Below are positions 52,265 through 62,475 of a stretch of DNA of 64,000 nucleotides, in pieces (position 1 is the stretch's first letter; every line of letters starts with the position of its first letter). The notes below the pieces were generated by a model. It was not told the origin of the DNA. It saw only the letters and a program-made list of their open reading frames with translations, and ran no database searches. The stretch lies in the NCBI GenBank assembly GCA_033557465.1, contig CM066035.1, forward strand, positions 248,018,869 to 248,082,868, given 5' to 3'. The translations under genes and the position numbers were made by a program. The stretch is from Ichthyophis bannanicus. Its lineage: Eukaryota > Chordata > Amphibia > Gymnophiona > Ichthyophiidae.

Positions 52265-52450
52265 ACAGTTACTTACCTGTAACAGGTGATCTCTGGGAAC
52301 AGCAGGAATAAGTCTTCACATATGGGTATCATCTGTACCGACGGAGCCTGCGTGGGAACACTCCCCAGCGTCCAATCAGAAAGCCTTTGGGAGCATCCCA
52401 CAGCGCCTGCGTGCTGCCTTCCCGCCTTTCCCAACTGTCTCTCCTCAGTT
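52265..52450. repeat. D6 left inverted terminal repeat
   Basis: Complement of 57847-58011, with GGAGCCTGCG, CTCCCCAGCGTCCA, CTTTGGGAGCATCCCACAGC and TTTCCCAACTGTCTCTCCTC in common. Confidence 0.9.
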
Positions 52451-52544
52451 GAGTTTTAAAGCTGAGACAAAGACAGAGAGAGAGAGAGAGGGAAAGGAAA
52501 GATAGATAGAGAGATACAATTCCCAGGGGAGGGTGGGTGGGTTG

Positions 52545-52640
52545 TGAAGACTTATTCCTGCTGTTCCCAGAGATCACCTGTTACAGGTAAGTAACTGTGC
52601 TATCTCCAGGAACAAGCAGGAATGAGTCTTCACATATGGG
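52545..52640. repeat. D6 internal complementary region
   Basis: CCTGTTACAGGTAAGTAACT (complement of the left end) is joined by GTGC to TATCTCCAGGAACAAGCAGG (complement of the right end). This gives the circle junction GATAGC-ACAG. Confidence 0.92.
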
Positions 52641-52756
52641 GACTCCCTAGCTTTAGATGCCAGGGAGAGATCCCAGAAGCTGTGTGTCCCTAAGAAGGGC
52701 TGCAGTTCCTCTCATGGATCTCTGGCATCCCATCAGGGATGGTGGGTAGGAGTTGA

Positions 52757-53830
52757 TTAGGTATGGAACAGGTGTTTGAGAACAGCCTGACCAAACAAGG
52801 CATCCCGGCGGGAGTCCTTGTCCAAGCAGTAATGGGCTGTGAAGGTATGAACGGAGGCCCAAGTGGCTGCTCGACAGATGTCGTCAATAGAGACAGAGTT
52901 CAGATGAGCCATTGAGGCTGCCATGGCTCTCACATTGTGAGCTGTGACATGGCCCTCCAGAGAAAGGTTCTTCTCTGATAGGCAAAAGAAATACACTTGG
53001 CAATCCAGTTAGATAGTGTTCTCTTGGAGACTGGTAGTCCCAAATGAGAAGGATCAAAGGCAACAAAGAGCTGAGAGGACTTTCTATGTTTCTGTGTCCT
53101 CTGTAAGTAAAAAGCCAGAGCTCTTTTACAGTCCAGGGTATGAAGACTCCTCTCTGCACTTGATGCATGAGGTCCTGGAAAAAAGACAGGTAGGTAGACC
53201 TCCTGGTTGAGGTGAAAAGGCGAGACCACCTTAGGCATATTGTCATGATGGAACCTTGTATAAGGTGGATTAGCTATGAGTGCTTGCAATTCACTAATAC
53301 GACGTGCTGATGTGATTGCAATGAGAAAGATAACCTTCCAAGAAAGGTATTTCAAGGAGGTGGTAGCCAAAGGTTCAAAAGGCGGCTTCATAAGCTGACC
53401 AAGAACCAGATTCAAGTCCCATGCCACTGGAGGTGGTCTAATGGGAGGCTTTGTTTAAAGGAGGCCTCTAATAAACCTTGCTACAAGAGGATGAGAGGAA
53501 ATAGGTTGTCCATTTAGAGGCTTAAGGGAAGCTGCAATAGAACTCAAATGGACTCTTACTGAATTTGTCTTAAGGCCTGCATTAGACAGATGGAGGAGAT
53601 ACTCCAGCAAAGATTCCAGAGGTATGGCAAGGGGGTTAAGACCCTTCTCAGAGCACCAGATAGTAAACCTCTTCCACTTGAAAGTATAAGAACGTCTAGT
53701 GGAAGGTTTTCTGGAAGCATAAAGAGCATCTTTCACCTGTTGAGAAAGATGAAGATCTTGGAGATCTAGGCCTTCAGCAACCAAGCCCTGAGATGCAGAG
53801 ACTGGGGATTGGGATGCCATAACTTTCCGT
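52757..53830 (-). pseudogene. D6 tyrosine recombinase, broken
   Basis: The N-terminal part (53830 to 53455) reads VKDALYASRKPSTRRSYTFK, SLLEYLLHLSNAGLKTNSVR and HPLVARFIRG. After a shift, 53427-52930 has WDLNLVLGQL and the first catalytic Arg in TSARRISELQAL. A second shift near 52990 leads to 52757-52996 with the HxxR box TAHNVRAMA and the Tyr in TAHYCLDKDSRRDALFG. All catalytic residues remain despite the two frameshifts. Confidence 0.83.
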
Positions 53831-53831
53831 C

Positions 53832-56057
53832 CTATTGAGATAGGAAATCTGGAGCAGACCCTAACTCCAGGGAGAGAGCTTGAGAGAGATGTAGAAGCAG
53901 AGGGTACCACACTTGCCGTGGCCAATGTGGAGCTATGAGAATCATGTGGCCTCTGTCTCTCTGAAGCTTGAACAGGGTTTTGGGAATTAGGGGAATGGGT
54001 GGAAAGGCATACAGGAAGTCTTGACCCCAGTGAAGGAGGAAAGCATCCCTTGCCTGAGCTCCCTGAGCCGGAGTTCTGGAACAGAACCGGGGAAGATTGG
54101 CATTCCACGGACTTGCAAAGAGGTCTATGTCCAGGGTTCCCCAAATCTGAAAAATCCTGGCCACCTGGTCCACATGTAGGGACCATTCGTGTGGAAGCAA
54201 TACTCGACTGAGTCTGTCTACCCAAGAGTTTTGAACGCCTGGAAGATAAACTGCCAGAAGATGAATCTGATGCTCTCTGGCGAGGGCCTACAGTCACAAA
54301 GCTTTGTTGCAAAGCGACAGAGAGCCAGTTCCGCCCTGCTTGTTCACATAGAACATGGCTACCTGATTGTCTGTGTGGATAAGGACTGTCTTGTAGCTGA
54401 GCAGGGTGTGGAACACCCGCAGAGCAAGGAAGATTGCTCTGAGTTCCAAGAGACTGATATGTAGACAACTCTCCTGTGGGGACCAGATGCCCTGGGTGGA
54501 GAGGTCTTGCAGATGAGCTTCCCACCCCATTGGAAAAGCATCTGTTGTGAGAGTTGCTTGGGGTAGAGACTGCTGAAAGGGGGACCCCAGCAACAGGTTT
54601 TGAGGGGACTTCCACCACTGGAGGGACAAAATGAGGCGACTTGTGTTTGCTATGTTGTCTGACAGGCAGTCTAATGCATGGGTCCATTGTGTGGATAAAG
54701 TCCACTGAGCTGCCCTCATGTGAAGGCGAGCATATGGTACCACATGCAAGGTGGATGCCATGTGGCCTAGTAACTGTAACATCTCTCGAGCAGTTAAGTG
54801 GGGCTTCAACTCTGCTTGAGAAGGTAACTGCACCAAGCGAAGGCAACGGTCCTGGGGGAGATAGGCCCTTGCCCTTGTGGTATCCAGCAACGCCCCTATG
54901 AACTCCAGGGACGGAGTAGGGGTTAAATTGGATTTTGGGATGTTTATTATCAGCCCTAAATACTGAAGGATACACATTGTGCAGGCTAGAGAACTCTTGG
55001 CCTCTGACTGAGTGGGAGCTTGAATGAGCCAGTCGTCCAAATAAGGGAAGGCGAATATTCCCAGAGTGCGCAGAAATGCAGCTACCACTGCCATGCATTT
55101 TGTGAACACCCTTGGTGCAGAGGCCAGACCAAAAGGGAGCACTCTGTATTGATAGTGCTTCTCTTGAAAAAGGAACCGAAGGAACCCTCTGTGAGTTGGA
55201 TGGATGAGAACATGGGTGTACGCATCCTTGAGATCTAGAGAACAAAGCCAATCCTGACTCTGAAGGTATGGCAGCAGAGTTCCCAGAGAAATCATTCTGA
55301 ATTTTTCCTTGACTAGGAATCTGTTCAATTCTCTGAGATCTAAGATGGGTCTGTAGCCCCCTGTTTTCTTTGGAATAAGAAAATAGGGGGGGGAGTAGAA
55401 ACCTGTGCCCTGTTGTTGAAGAGGCACTTCCTCTATTGCCCCCTGGGCGAGAAGGGTGGCAATCTCCTGCCCCAACAGGTTGAGAAGGGAGGTTGGAGAA
55501 TTGAACTGGTGCACTCTTGTGTGAGGGGGCAAGCTTGAAAAATGACGTTTGTACCCCTCTTTTATGATGGAGAGTGTCCAATGCTCTGCTGTAATTTGTC
55601 CCCACCTGGGAGCAAAATGACATAACCTTCCTGGAAAGGTGGAGGGCTCTGGTCCTTCCAGAGCCAGGAAGGCTAAGTTCTCTAGCGAAAAGTCAAAGGC
55701 CCTGAGGGGGCTGAGGTTGCTGGGCTGGAGGAGGCCTAGCAGCCTTTGCTTTGTTCTGTTTGGATGATTGCTGATGTTTGGTAGGGAACTGAGCTGCAGA
55801 AGATGCCCGCTGACCATAAGCAGGATAAAATCTTCCCTTTTTAGAAAAAGGTGCTTTCTTGAACAACCTTTTCTTAACAGGAGCAGCTGTAGACTTGGAT
55901 AGTCTATCCAAGGCAGAATTTTCAGCATCCATCTGATTGGCCTTTGCTTGCCAATCTTTACCAAACAGGTTTTCACCTGTTCAAGGGATATTTCCCAATT
56001 CATCTTGTACCCAGATCTCCAAATCAGATGCTTGAAACCAAGCACTTCTACGTGCAC
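53832..56057 (-). pseudogene. D6 RT/RNase H/methyltransferase-like pol, one late frameshift
   Basis: A 587-codon open frame (56057-54294) holds the reverse transcriptase with YFLIPKKTGGYRPILDL, SLDLKDAYTHVLIHP (Asp275), LPFGLASAPR and YLDDWLIQAP (339-348). RNase H starts TTDAFPMGWEAH (Asp506, with Ser and Gly of the usual motif changed), LLELRAI (Glu538) and IHTDNQVAMFYV (Asp563). It stops at 54294; the remaining RNase H and methyltransferase-like parts continue in another frame (53832-54200: DIDLFASPWNANLPRFCSR, LYAFPPIPLIP, ILIAPHWPRQVWY). The first ~100 codons overlap gag. Confidence 0.85.
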
Positions 56058-57617
56058 CTATGGCAATAGCTGAGGCTCTGCTTACACATTCAAAGGAGTC
56101 GAAAGCTGCACGGTTGGAAAATTTGGAGATATCTTGGGCATGTTTGAGCCAAGTGAGAAAGTCCAGTCTTTTATCTTCAGAAATGAAAGGACTTAAAGTC
56201 TGCAAATGATCAGTGACTTTTTAGGAACATTCCCATGTAAAGACTATTTATTTAGACAGTTTTTGTATACCGCCTTATCCTTCAATCAAAGCGGTCACAA
56301 CACAAGACAACAAAGACTATAGGAATTAATTCTCGCAGCAAGCATGGAAGCTTGGAAGACTCTACGTCCAAAAGCATCCAGGGTTCCTGGAGGATTAGAG
56401 GCATGTCTTTTGGCACTTCTAATCTTTCTCATAGCAGACTCAACCACAATAGAGTGGTGAGGAAGCTGAGTTTTATGGAAACCAGGACAAGGAGGGACAC
56501 GATACATGGTATCTAACCTGCGAGAATGAGGAGAGGTGGTAAGAGGTGCTTCCCACATCCTCAACATGAGATCATACAAAATCTCATGAACAGGCAAGGT
56601 AGCTGCCTCCTTAGGAGTTTTAGGATATTGTAAAATATCTAACTCCTTGGTTCTGGGTTCTGTCTCAGGGGCCACCGTGATGGATAGGCCCCGAGCCACC
56701 TCCCTGATGAAGTCTTGAAAAGACAAGTCCTCTGGAGGAGACATCCTTCGTTTAGGAGAGGACTCCTCCTGTGGAAGCAGCATCATTGCATCGACAGACT
56801 CTTCAGAATCCTCAGAGTCTTCAGAGGAATCGAAGTATCGTCTGTCCGGATGCTCTTGCAAAGCCCGATACCCGTACCGACCGGGATCGGTATCGGGAAT
56901 AACCGGTACCGGGGTATCGGTACCGGAGGGCTTCAGAGGACAGAGTACCGGCATAGCGAATACCGAAGCCGATGTCGATGCCACCGAAACTGGGATCGGT
57001 ACCAATGGCGGTGCTAGAGCCGGTACCGGTGAAGTAGTCTGTTGCGGTACCAGGGGCGTCAATGCCACAAGAAAAGCTGCCAGACTGCATTCTATGGACA
57101 GAATCTTCTGATCCATCGACGCCGCCAATGCTTGGAAGTTGGTACCAGTGGAAGCCACCGGTACCCCAGAGCATGGCACCAGGTGATCTGTCAAGGCCAC
57201 GCCATCGAGATCATCCTGGAACCCCGATGATGATGCTTTAGAGGCCGAAGCCTCCTGCCGGGGTAATTTTGCCGGTGCAGAATCCTCGAGGGCAATGCCA
57301 GAGGCATCTCGATGCTTAGAAGGAGATCTACCCTTTGAGGACCGGCTGGATTTATGTTTAGTTACCTGAGATCCATGTGACGAAGAAGCAGCCCTGGAAG
57401 ACGTCGATGCCACCAAAGCCGCATCAAAGGGAAACAGGGTACTGAGCTTGTTAGCTCAGTTCTGCCAACCTCTTTTAGACATCATAGAACAGGACATACA
57501 ATCTGTGATGGAATGGTCAGGACCTAAACATTTTAGACACCAGTCGTGGGTGTCGGTGACGGAAATGGTACCGCCACATTTTGTGCACTTCTTAAACCCT
57601 GAGGGAGGCTTTTCCAT
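55690..57617 (-). pseudogene. D6 gag-like gene, broken, with a 64-base LINE insertion
   Basis: The start at about 57617 gives MEKPPSGFKKCTKC then WCLKCLGPDHSITDC. A frameshift near 57450 leads to the main block 57416-56295. That block has Ser-rich sequence, RRMSPPEDLSFQDFIREVA, YDLMLRMWEAPLTT, PPCPGFHKTQLPHHSIVVES and TLDAFGRRVFQASMLAARIN. The insertion at 56248-56311 breaks it. Block 55981-56205 has AIAIGARRSAWFQASDLEIW, and 55693-55932 is the basic Lys/Pro-rich tail. It shares its whole layout with D1 and D2 gag. Confidence 0.8.
56248..56311 (-). mobile_element. 64-base L2/SINE tail fragment in D6 gag
   Basis: AAAGACTAT flanks it on both sides (56239-56247 and 56312-56320), a 9-base target duplication. 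The insert has CCGCCTTATCCTTCAATCAA, the same 3' tail as the SINE at 46998-47297. It is an extremely 5'-truncated insertion. Confidence 0.85.
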
Positions 57618-57846
57618 GTTAAGAAAAAAATGTTTTGGGCCCAAGGCCCAAAACGCAAGTGCACCTGAAGAAAAAAGAAAAGGAAAAAAGGTTTTTTTGG
57701 TTTTTTTTTTAAAAGAAGAAAAGAAAGACCGGCGGTACCGGTAGAGCGTCGAAGAAGGCAGACGTGACACAAAAGAAATAAAGAAAAATAATGAAATTCT
57801 TCTGCGGTGACAGGAACACGACCTGCTGGCTCCGCAGAAAAAGAAG

Positions 57847-58011
57847 AACTGAGGAGAGACAGTTGGGAAAGGCGGGAAGGCAGCACGCAGGCGCTGTGGG
57901 ATGCTCCCAAAGGCTTTCTGACTGGACGCTGGGGAGCGTTCCCGCGCAGGCTCCGTCAGTACCGACGATACCCATATGTGAAGACTCATTCCTGCTTGTT
58001 CCTGGAGATAG
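57847..58011. repeat. D6 right inverted terminal repeat
   Basis: Partner of 52265-52450; ends ATTCCTGCTTGTTCCTGGAG then ATAG. Confidence 0.9.
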
Positions 58012-58012
58012 C

Positions 58013-58505
58013 CTTTGACACCGTTCCTCACAGTCATAAACAAACTGAGCACCCTAGCGATGGACCCTAAAATTACTGCTTGGGTTAGAAATTGGTTGTG
58101 TGGGAGGCAACAAAGAGTACAGGTAAATGGAGCTCACTCTAAGGAGAAGGACATTACCAGTGGTGATTGAGATGTTTAAATACCTCCTTGGCATAAATGC
58201 ACAGGGGGAGAGCCTCATTCGATTGAAAGCAAGCTCTGCTACGAGGGGACATGGGATGAGGATGAAAGGGGATAGATTCAGGAGCGATATGCGGAAATAT
58301 TTCCTTACAAAAGAGTGGTGGATCCATGGAATAGTCTCCCAGTGGAGGTGGTAGAGATGAAGACAGTATCTGAATTCAAAAAAGCATGGGACAAACACAG
58401 AGGATCTCTAAAGGAAAAAAGGGGACTGTTGTAGTTGTTGATCTGGAAGGACAGAATAGATAGGCCATGGGGTCTTTTTTTGTCGTCATATTTCTATTTT
58501 TCTAT
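58013..58505 (+). mobile_element. LINE (CR1/L2 group), 3' part after D6
   Basis: It continues from 52264 with FDTVPH and (frameshifted) RNWLCGRQQ and VNGAHSKEKD. An internal deletion near 58165 then joins the C-terminal tail (ASSATRGHGMRMKGDRFRSD, MRKYFLTKEW). The 3' untranslated part ends with ATTTCTATTTTTCTATG at about 58500. Confidence 0.85.
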
Positions 58506-58850
58506 GTTTCTATTGCAGGTTCTGGTGATTCGGGTCCAACCTTCTTCCTTCTGTAGCCTCTCACCTCTGTCAGAGCTTAGATGCTTCAAGAAGCATCTCA
58601 TCAATGTACTTATCACTGTCTCGAATGCTTCTCAGCCTCACCACCTCTTTCCTGAGCTCCTCCACATCTTTCCCGAGAGCCTCAGAATGTAGATATCCTG
58701 CACATGGAACCGGTCCTTCAACTGGCATTGGGATCTCTGTCTGGACAGAGGCAGATGATGTAACGGGGGCAACAACTTTAGTAATATGATTTTTCCGTCA
58801 TTGACGGAACTTTGGTGCCTTGCTTTGCAATGGAGTCAGTCAGGAATGCC
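58506..58850 (-). pseudogene. LINE ORF1-like coiled-coil fragment, 5' part of the outer LINE
   Basis: The minus strand reads VEGPVPCAGYLHSEALGKDV, then EELRKEVVRLRSIRDSDKYI and DEMLLEASKL, a heptad-rich coiled coil typical of the beginning of LINE ORF1 proteins. Together with 49277-50320 it fits one minus-strand LINE between the AGTTCA duplications. Most of its middle is missing, so the pairing is inferred. Confidence 0.5.
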
Positions 58851-58856
58851 AGTTCA

Positions 58857-59332
58857 GAAATTCTCCTTCCAGAGCACACTGCCACCAAAAATATCATCTT
58901 CAAAGTCAAGTCCTTGAGGGAAATCTCCCATAAGGGCTTGAAGGGGACTCCCGTGAGAACCTCCAAAACTAGGTTCAGGTCTTAGGCCGGGACCACTGGT
59001 TGGCGAGGCAGCCAAAACTGCTTGACGGCTCTCAGGAAACATGCAACATCTTGATGGGCCGCAATAGAGACCCCCCTTGATCCGCCCCCGGTAACATGCC
59101 AAGGCCGGAATCTGAACGTAGAAGGATTTGAGTGCTAGCCCCTTGTCCAGTCCAGTCCATCCTGCAATAAGCCCAAAATCAAGGGAATGGAGGCAGCAGA
59201 CGCCCCCTACCCTCGCACTAGTCCTCAAAACATTCTCCACTCTCCCCCTGCAGCCAAACCAGGTCCACATACCATGCCTCAGAGGCGAGTTTGGAGCAAT
59301 CAGGATCACTCTGCCCTTGTGGTTCTCTATCC
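58857..59332 (-). mobile_element. DIRS-type retrotransposon, family C, right part
   Basis: From 59332 the minus strand shows the end of the methyltransferase-like region (RVILIAPNSP), then a deletion, then recombinase sequence: GLDKGLALKSF, ACYRGRIKGG and, toward 58857, LKDLTLKMIFLVAVCSGRRI ending SEL. It rejoins 49276 at AGTTCA. The element's right portion beyond 59332 is lost at the hAT transposon. Confidence 0.8.
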
Positions 59333-62300
59333 CAGGCATGTCCAACAGGTAGATCGCAGAGGGGTCAGAGGTAGATCGCCAGTCGCACTTAGCTCCATCT
59401 CTCCAGCAGCATGCCCCGTCGCTAGGAGAGAGCTCCTGCCGGCAGGTCGTCTGCCGAGGGCAGCCACCACTGCTGATCCTTTGCCCGTCTTTATTCCTTG
59501 CCTGTGGGAATCTTGCTTGTGGGTGTATATTGGGGGTGCTTGTCGTTTTCGTGCCCATAGTTTGTGGGTACCACAGGGGGCCACCACCAGCGCCCACGAC
59601 TAGACACCACAGGCCCAGCGTCATACCTGGTCTCCTGCCTCTCAGAATCACCCATTCCTTCCCCCGCCCCAACACCCCTTAGAAGTGTGTTATATACCGG
59701 GCGATATCCATTCGCCCGGGCTTTACCTGAATACACTTACCGTATTAGTTGTGTCGTGTGCTAGTTGTTGGTCGCTTTATAGTTCGCTTTCATTAAACAT
59801 TTTCGGGCAGACACAACAAAGTGTCAAGAACTTGGTGATTTTGGAGGGCTTTTCCAATTTTGTTCTAACATGCCTATGCCTTGCCTTCGAATTGGTTCAA
59901 ACCATTGTGACTTTTGCTTGCATATGTAAATTTGTTTTGCCTAGACTTTGTGTTGATTCTACACTGTGTGCAGAATTTATTAAATCACGTATGGTGGTAT
60001 TTGATCTTATCTGGTTTGCTGGACAGGTGTTTGAGGTTTTTTTGATGATTGTTTGGTGGTATTTGATTATTGATGCCAGTATGATGAATTCTTATTTTTA
60101 ATTTTAGAACTGCATGTGTGGTTTTGGCATCTCCAGTCCTTGTATTGCACATCATCCAGAGGTCTTCAGTTCCTGTTGAACTTTAATACTTTGGGACAGT
60201 GACAGTTTTGGACCAGATTCAGCCAGTGTTTATACTAACTTAGCAGATTTAGCCTTCTTACATCCAGCCACCCCAGTATAACGAAGATGAGTGTTCCAAG
60301 GAAGAGCAAAACCTAGCACTTTCATGATGAATGGGAAATGGACTACGTCTTCATCATGGTGAAAGACAAGTGTTGCCGTCTAATTTGTAACGCCCCAGTA
60401 TCCTTGCCCAAAAAGGGTAATCTGGAACGTCATTATAAGGCTCTGCATAGCAATAAGTTTGATGATGATTTTTCACCCAAAAGTGAAATTCGTAAACTGA
60501 AGCTCAAAGAACTTAAATCGAAATTGGCTACTCAGCAACAGTTGATGGCGAAGCCAAGGTCACATTCGGTCAATGTAACCATAGCATCCTTCAAGGTCAG
60601 CAACCTGATCGCAAAGAAATGCAAACCTTTCACTGAAGGAGAATTTGTAGAAGATTGTTTTCTTGAAGCAGCTGACAATCTTTTTGAAGGATTTAAAAAT
60701 AAGAGAGATCATAGCTACTATTCAAGATGTACAATTGTCAAGAAACACCGTCATGCGGCAAATAGAAAAGATGTGTGGAGACACAACTGAACAATTGTTG
60801 GAGGATGTTTCAAATTGTGTTGCTTTCTCACTCCAACTGGATGAATCTAGAGACATAAGAGACATAGCCCAGTTACTAGTCTTTATCCGGATGATTTTTG
60901 AAGGCTTCAGTGTTAAAGAAGAACTACTTGGAATGATTTCTTTAAAAGGGAGAACTACCGGTCAGGAAATATTCAGTTCTTTCCATTCTTTTGTGACAAA
61001 GTGTAATCTTCCATTGCATAGACTTGTTTCTATCACTACTGATGGAGCAAGAGCAATGACAGGTGAGGTTAACGGTTTCATAGCCCTCTGTAGACAGCAT
61101 GACACCCCCCAGATTTCCTCTCTTACCACTGCATCATTCACCAGCAAATTTGGCAAGCAAGAGACTCAATACAAAGACTGTCATCATGGACATCACTTTC
61201 AAAATTGTAAATTCAGTTCGTGGAAGATCACTTCAAAGATGGCTTTTCAATCTTACTCTTGATGAAGGGGCAGTGGAAATCATTTTGCACACAGATGTAA
61301 GGTGGCTAAGTAGGCACAAATGTCTGCAAAGATTTCATGATTTGCTGAATGAAATAAGAAGGATTTTGAAGGAGAGGGGAGATGACCAAGCAGAGTTGGA
61401 AGATGAGGAGTGGTTATGTGATCTGGCATTTCTCGCTGACTTTACAGGCGAACTAAGTGATATGAACCTTGAACTACAAGGTAAAAACAAACACATTGGC
61501 AAGATGAGTACAGTTTCATCCTACAAGAGCAAATTTGAGCTAATGATGACTGACCTTGCAAACACTTTTGATCATTTTCCTAATACGCAGGACCATCTGG
61601 GACAATATCCAAATTTTTTTTTCAGAACAAGAAGTATGTGACAGAAATCTGTTCTGTTATCCAGGAATTCGAAAATAGATTGTGACTTCCAAAAAATTGG
61701 AACAGTTGTGGAGTACTTGTCATATCCATTCAAAGTAGATGTGGACATTAAAGAAACTGCAGCTGCTATCAGTAAAAATTACTCATTGAACAAGCCATCT
61801 CTTGAAAACAAAATATTAACCCTTAAAAATGACATTTTTCTCAAGACCCGTGATGAGCAAGAATTGTTTTGGAAGCTAGTGCCTAGAGACAAATTTCCCA
61901 ACTTGAGAAGATGCAGTAATGCTGTACACTCCAGTTTCGGTTCAACTTATTTGTGTGAATCTGCGTTTTCCCATCTGAAAATGACAAAGAGTATACAACA
62001 TTCCAACATGACAGATGAACATCTCCAGGATTCCCTGAGACTGGCCCTCACGCAATATTCACCCAACTTCAAAAAGCTAGTGGATGAAATGCAGGCTCAG
62101 ACATCTCACTAATGAGCAAGAGCGAAATATTAAAGATTGTGCAAGATCAGCCTGGATCAATACTCGACATAAATTTAACACAAATTACTCAATAAAACTT
62201 TAAGAAAAAATTTATTTTCCATTTCCCCTGGCAGTTCTTACTGGATCTTCGTCTCTGTTTTGTTTTTGCTTAATTTGCTTAACATCTGATCATATCATAT

Positions 62301-62475
62301 CCAAGTAAATGACAGAAAGTTCATTAAAAATGCAGGGGGGGGTGGAATCCTCCATCTTTATTGGGTTAAAATTTAATTTGAAACTAATCTGAAACTTAAT
62401 TTTCATGGTGGTAGATCACCGGCACTTTTGGCCGAAAAAAGTAGATCACGACCTGTTCGAAGTTGGACATGCCTG
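59333..62475 (+). mobile_element. hAT transposon with broken transposase (Charlie-like)
   Basis: The ends CAGGCATGTCCAAC and GTTGGACATGCCTG form a 14-base perfect inverted repeat. The subterminal repeat GTAGATC occurs at both ends. A transposase pseudogene occupies 60323-62112. The 8-base flanks CTCTATCC and GCCTAAAT share only the central CTA, so no convincing target duplication remains. The first ~990 bases are non-coding and unassigned. Confidence 0.85.
60323..62112 (+). pseudogene. hAT transposase (GTF2IRD2/ZBED-like), broken
   Basis: The first block (60323-60790) has HDEWEMDYVFI, CRLICN and NLERHYKALHSNKFDD, a degenerate BED-type zinc finger, then SNLIAKKCKPFTEGEFVEDC. After a shift, 60663-61262 gives LSRNTVMRQIEKM, SLQLDESRDIRDIAQLLVFI, TTGQEIFSS and STTDGARAMTG-like ITTDGARAMTGEVNGF. 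A third frame (61099-61641) has ILHTDVRWLSRHKCLQR. The last block (61708-62112) has FPNLRRCSNAVHSSFGSTYL, CESAFSHLKMTKS and the hAT dimerisation tail. At least three frame changes inactivate it. GTF2IRD2 in mammals derives from such a transposase; here the inverted ends show it is a transposon, not a host gene. Confidence 0.88.

Larger units (their letters stand above)
52265..58011 (-). mobile_element. D6: full-length DIRS-type retrotransposon, family A
   Basis: It is inserted cleanly in the LINE: bases before 52265 and after 58012 rejoin as SKA-FDTVPH. Left end ACAGTTACTTACCTGTAACA; right end TTGTTCCTGGAGATAG. Inverted repeats are 52265-52450 and 57847-58011, with the ICR at 52545-52640. In element order it has gag (55690-57617), pol (53832-56057) and recombinase (52757-53830). 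AGC stands at both borders and there is no longer target duplication. This is the autonomous-type relative of the gag-only D1 and D2. Confidence 0.93.

Noticed and set aside
53455..55623. A 722-codon open frame on the minus strand
   Set aside because: Only its last ~120 codons are real (recombinase N-terminus). The rest is the shadow of the pol frame at 54294-56057, which carries the true reverse transcriptase motifs.
60323..62112. A domesticated GTF2IRD2-like host gene
   Set aside because: Inverted transposon ends frame it and at least three frame changes break it, so it is a dead transposase.
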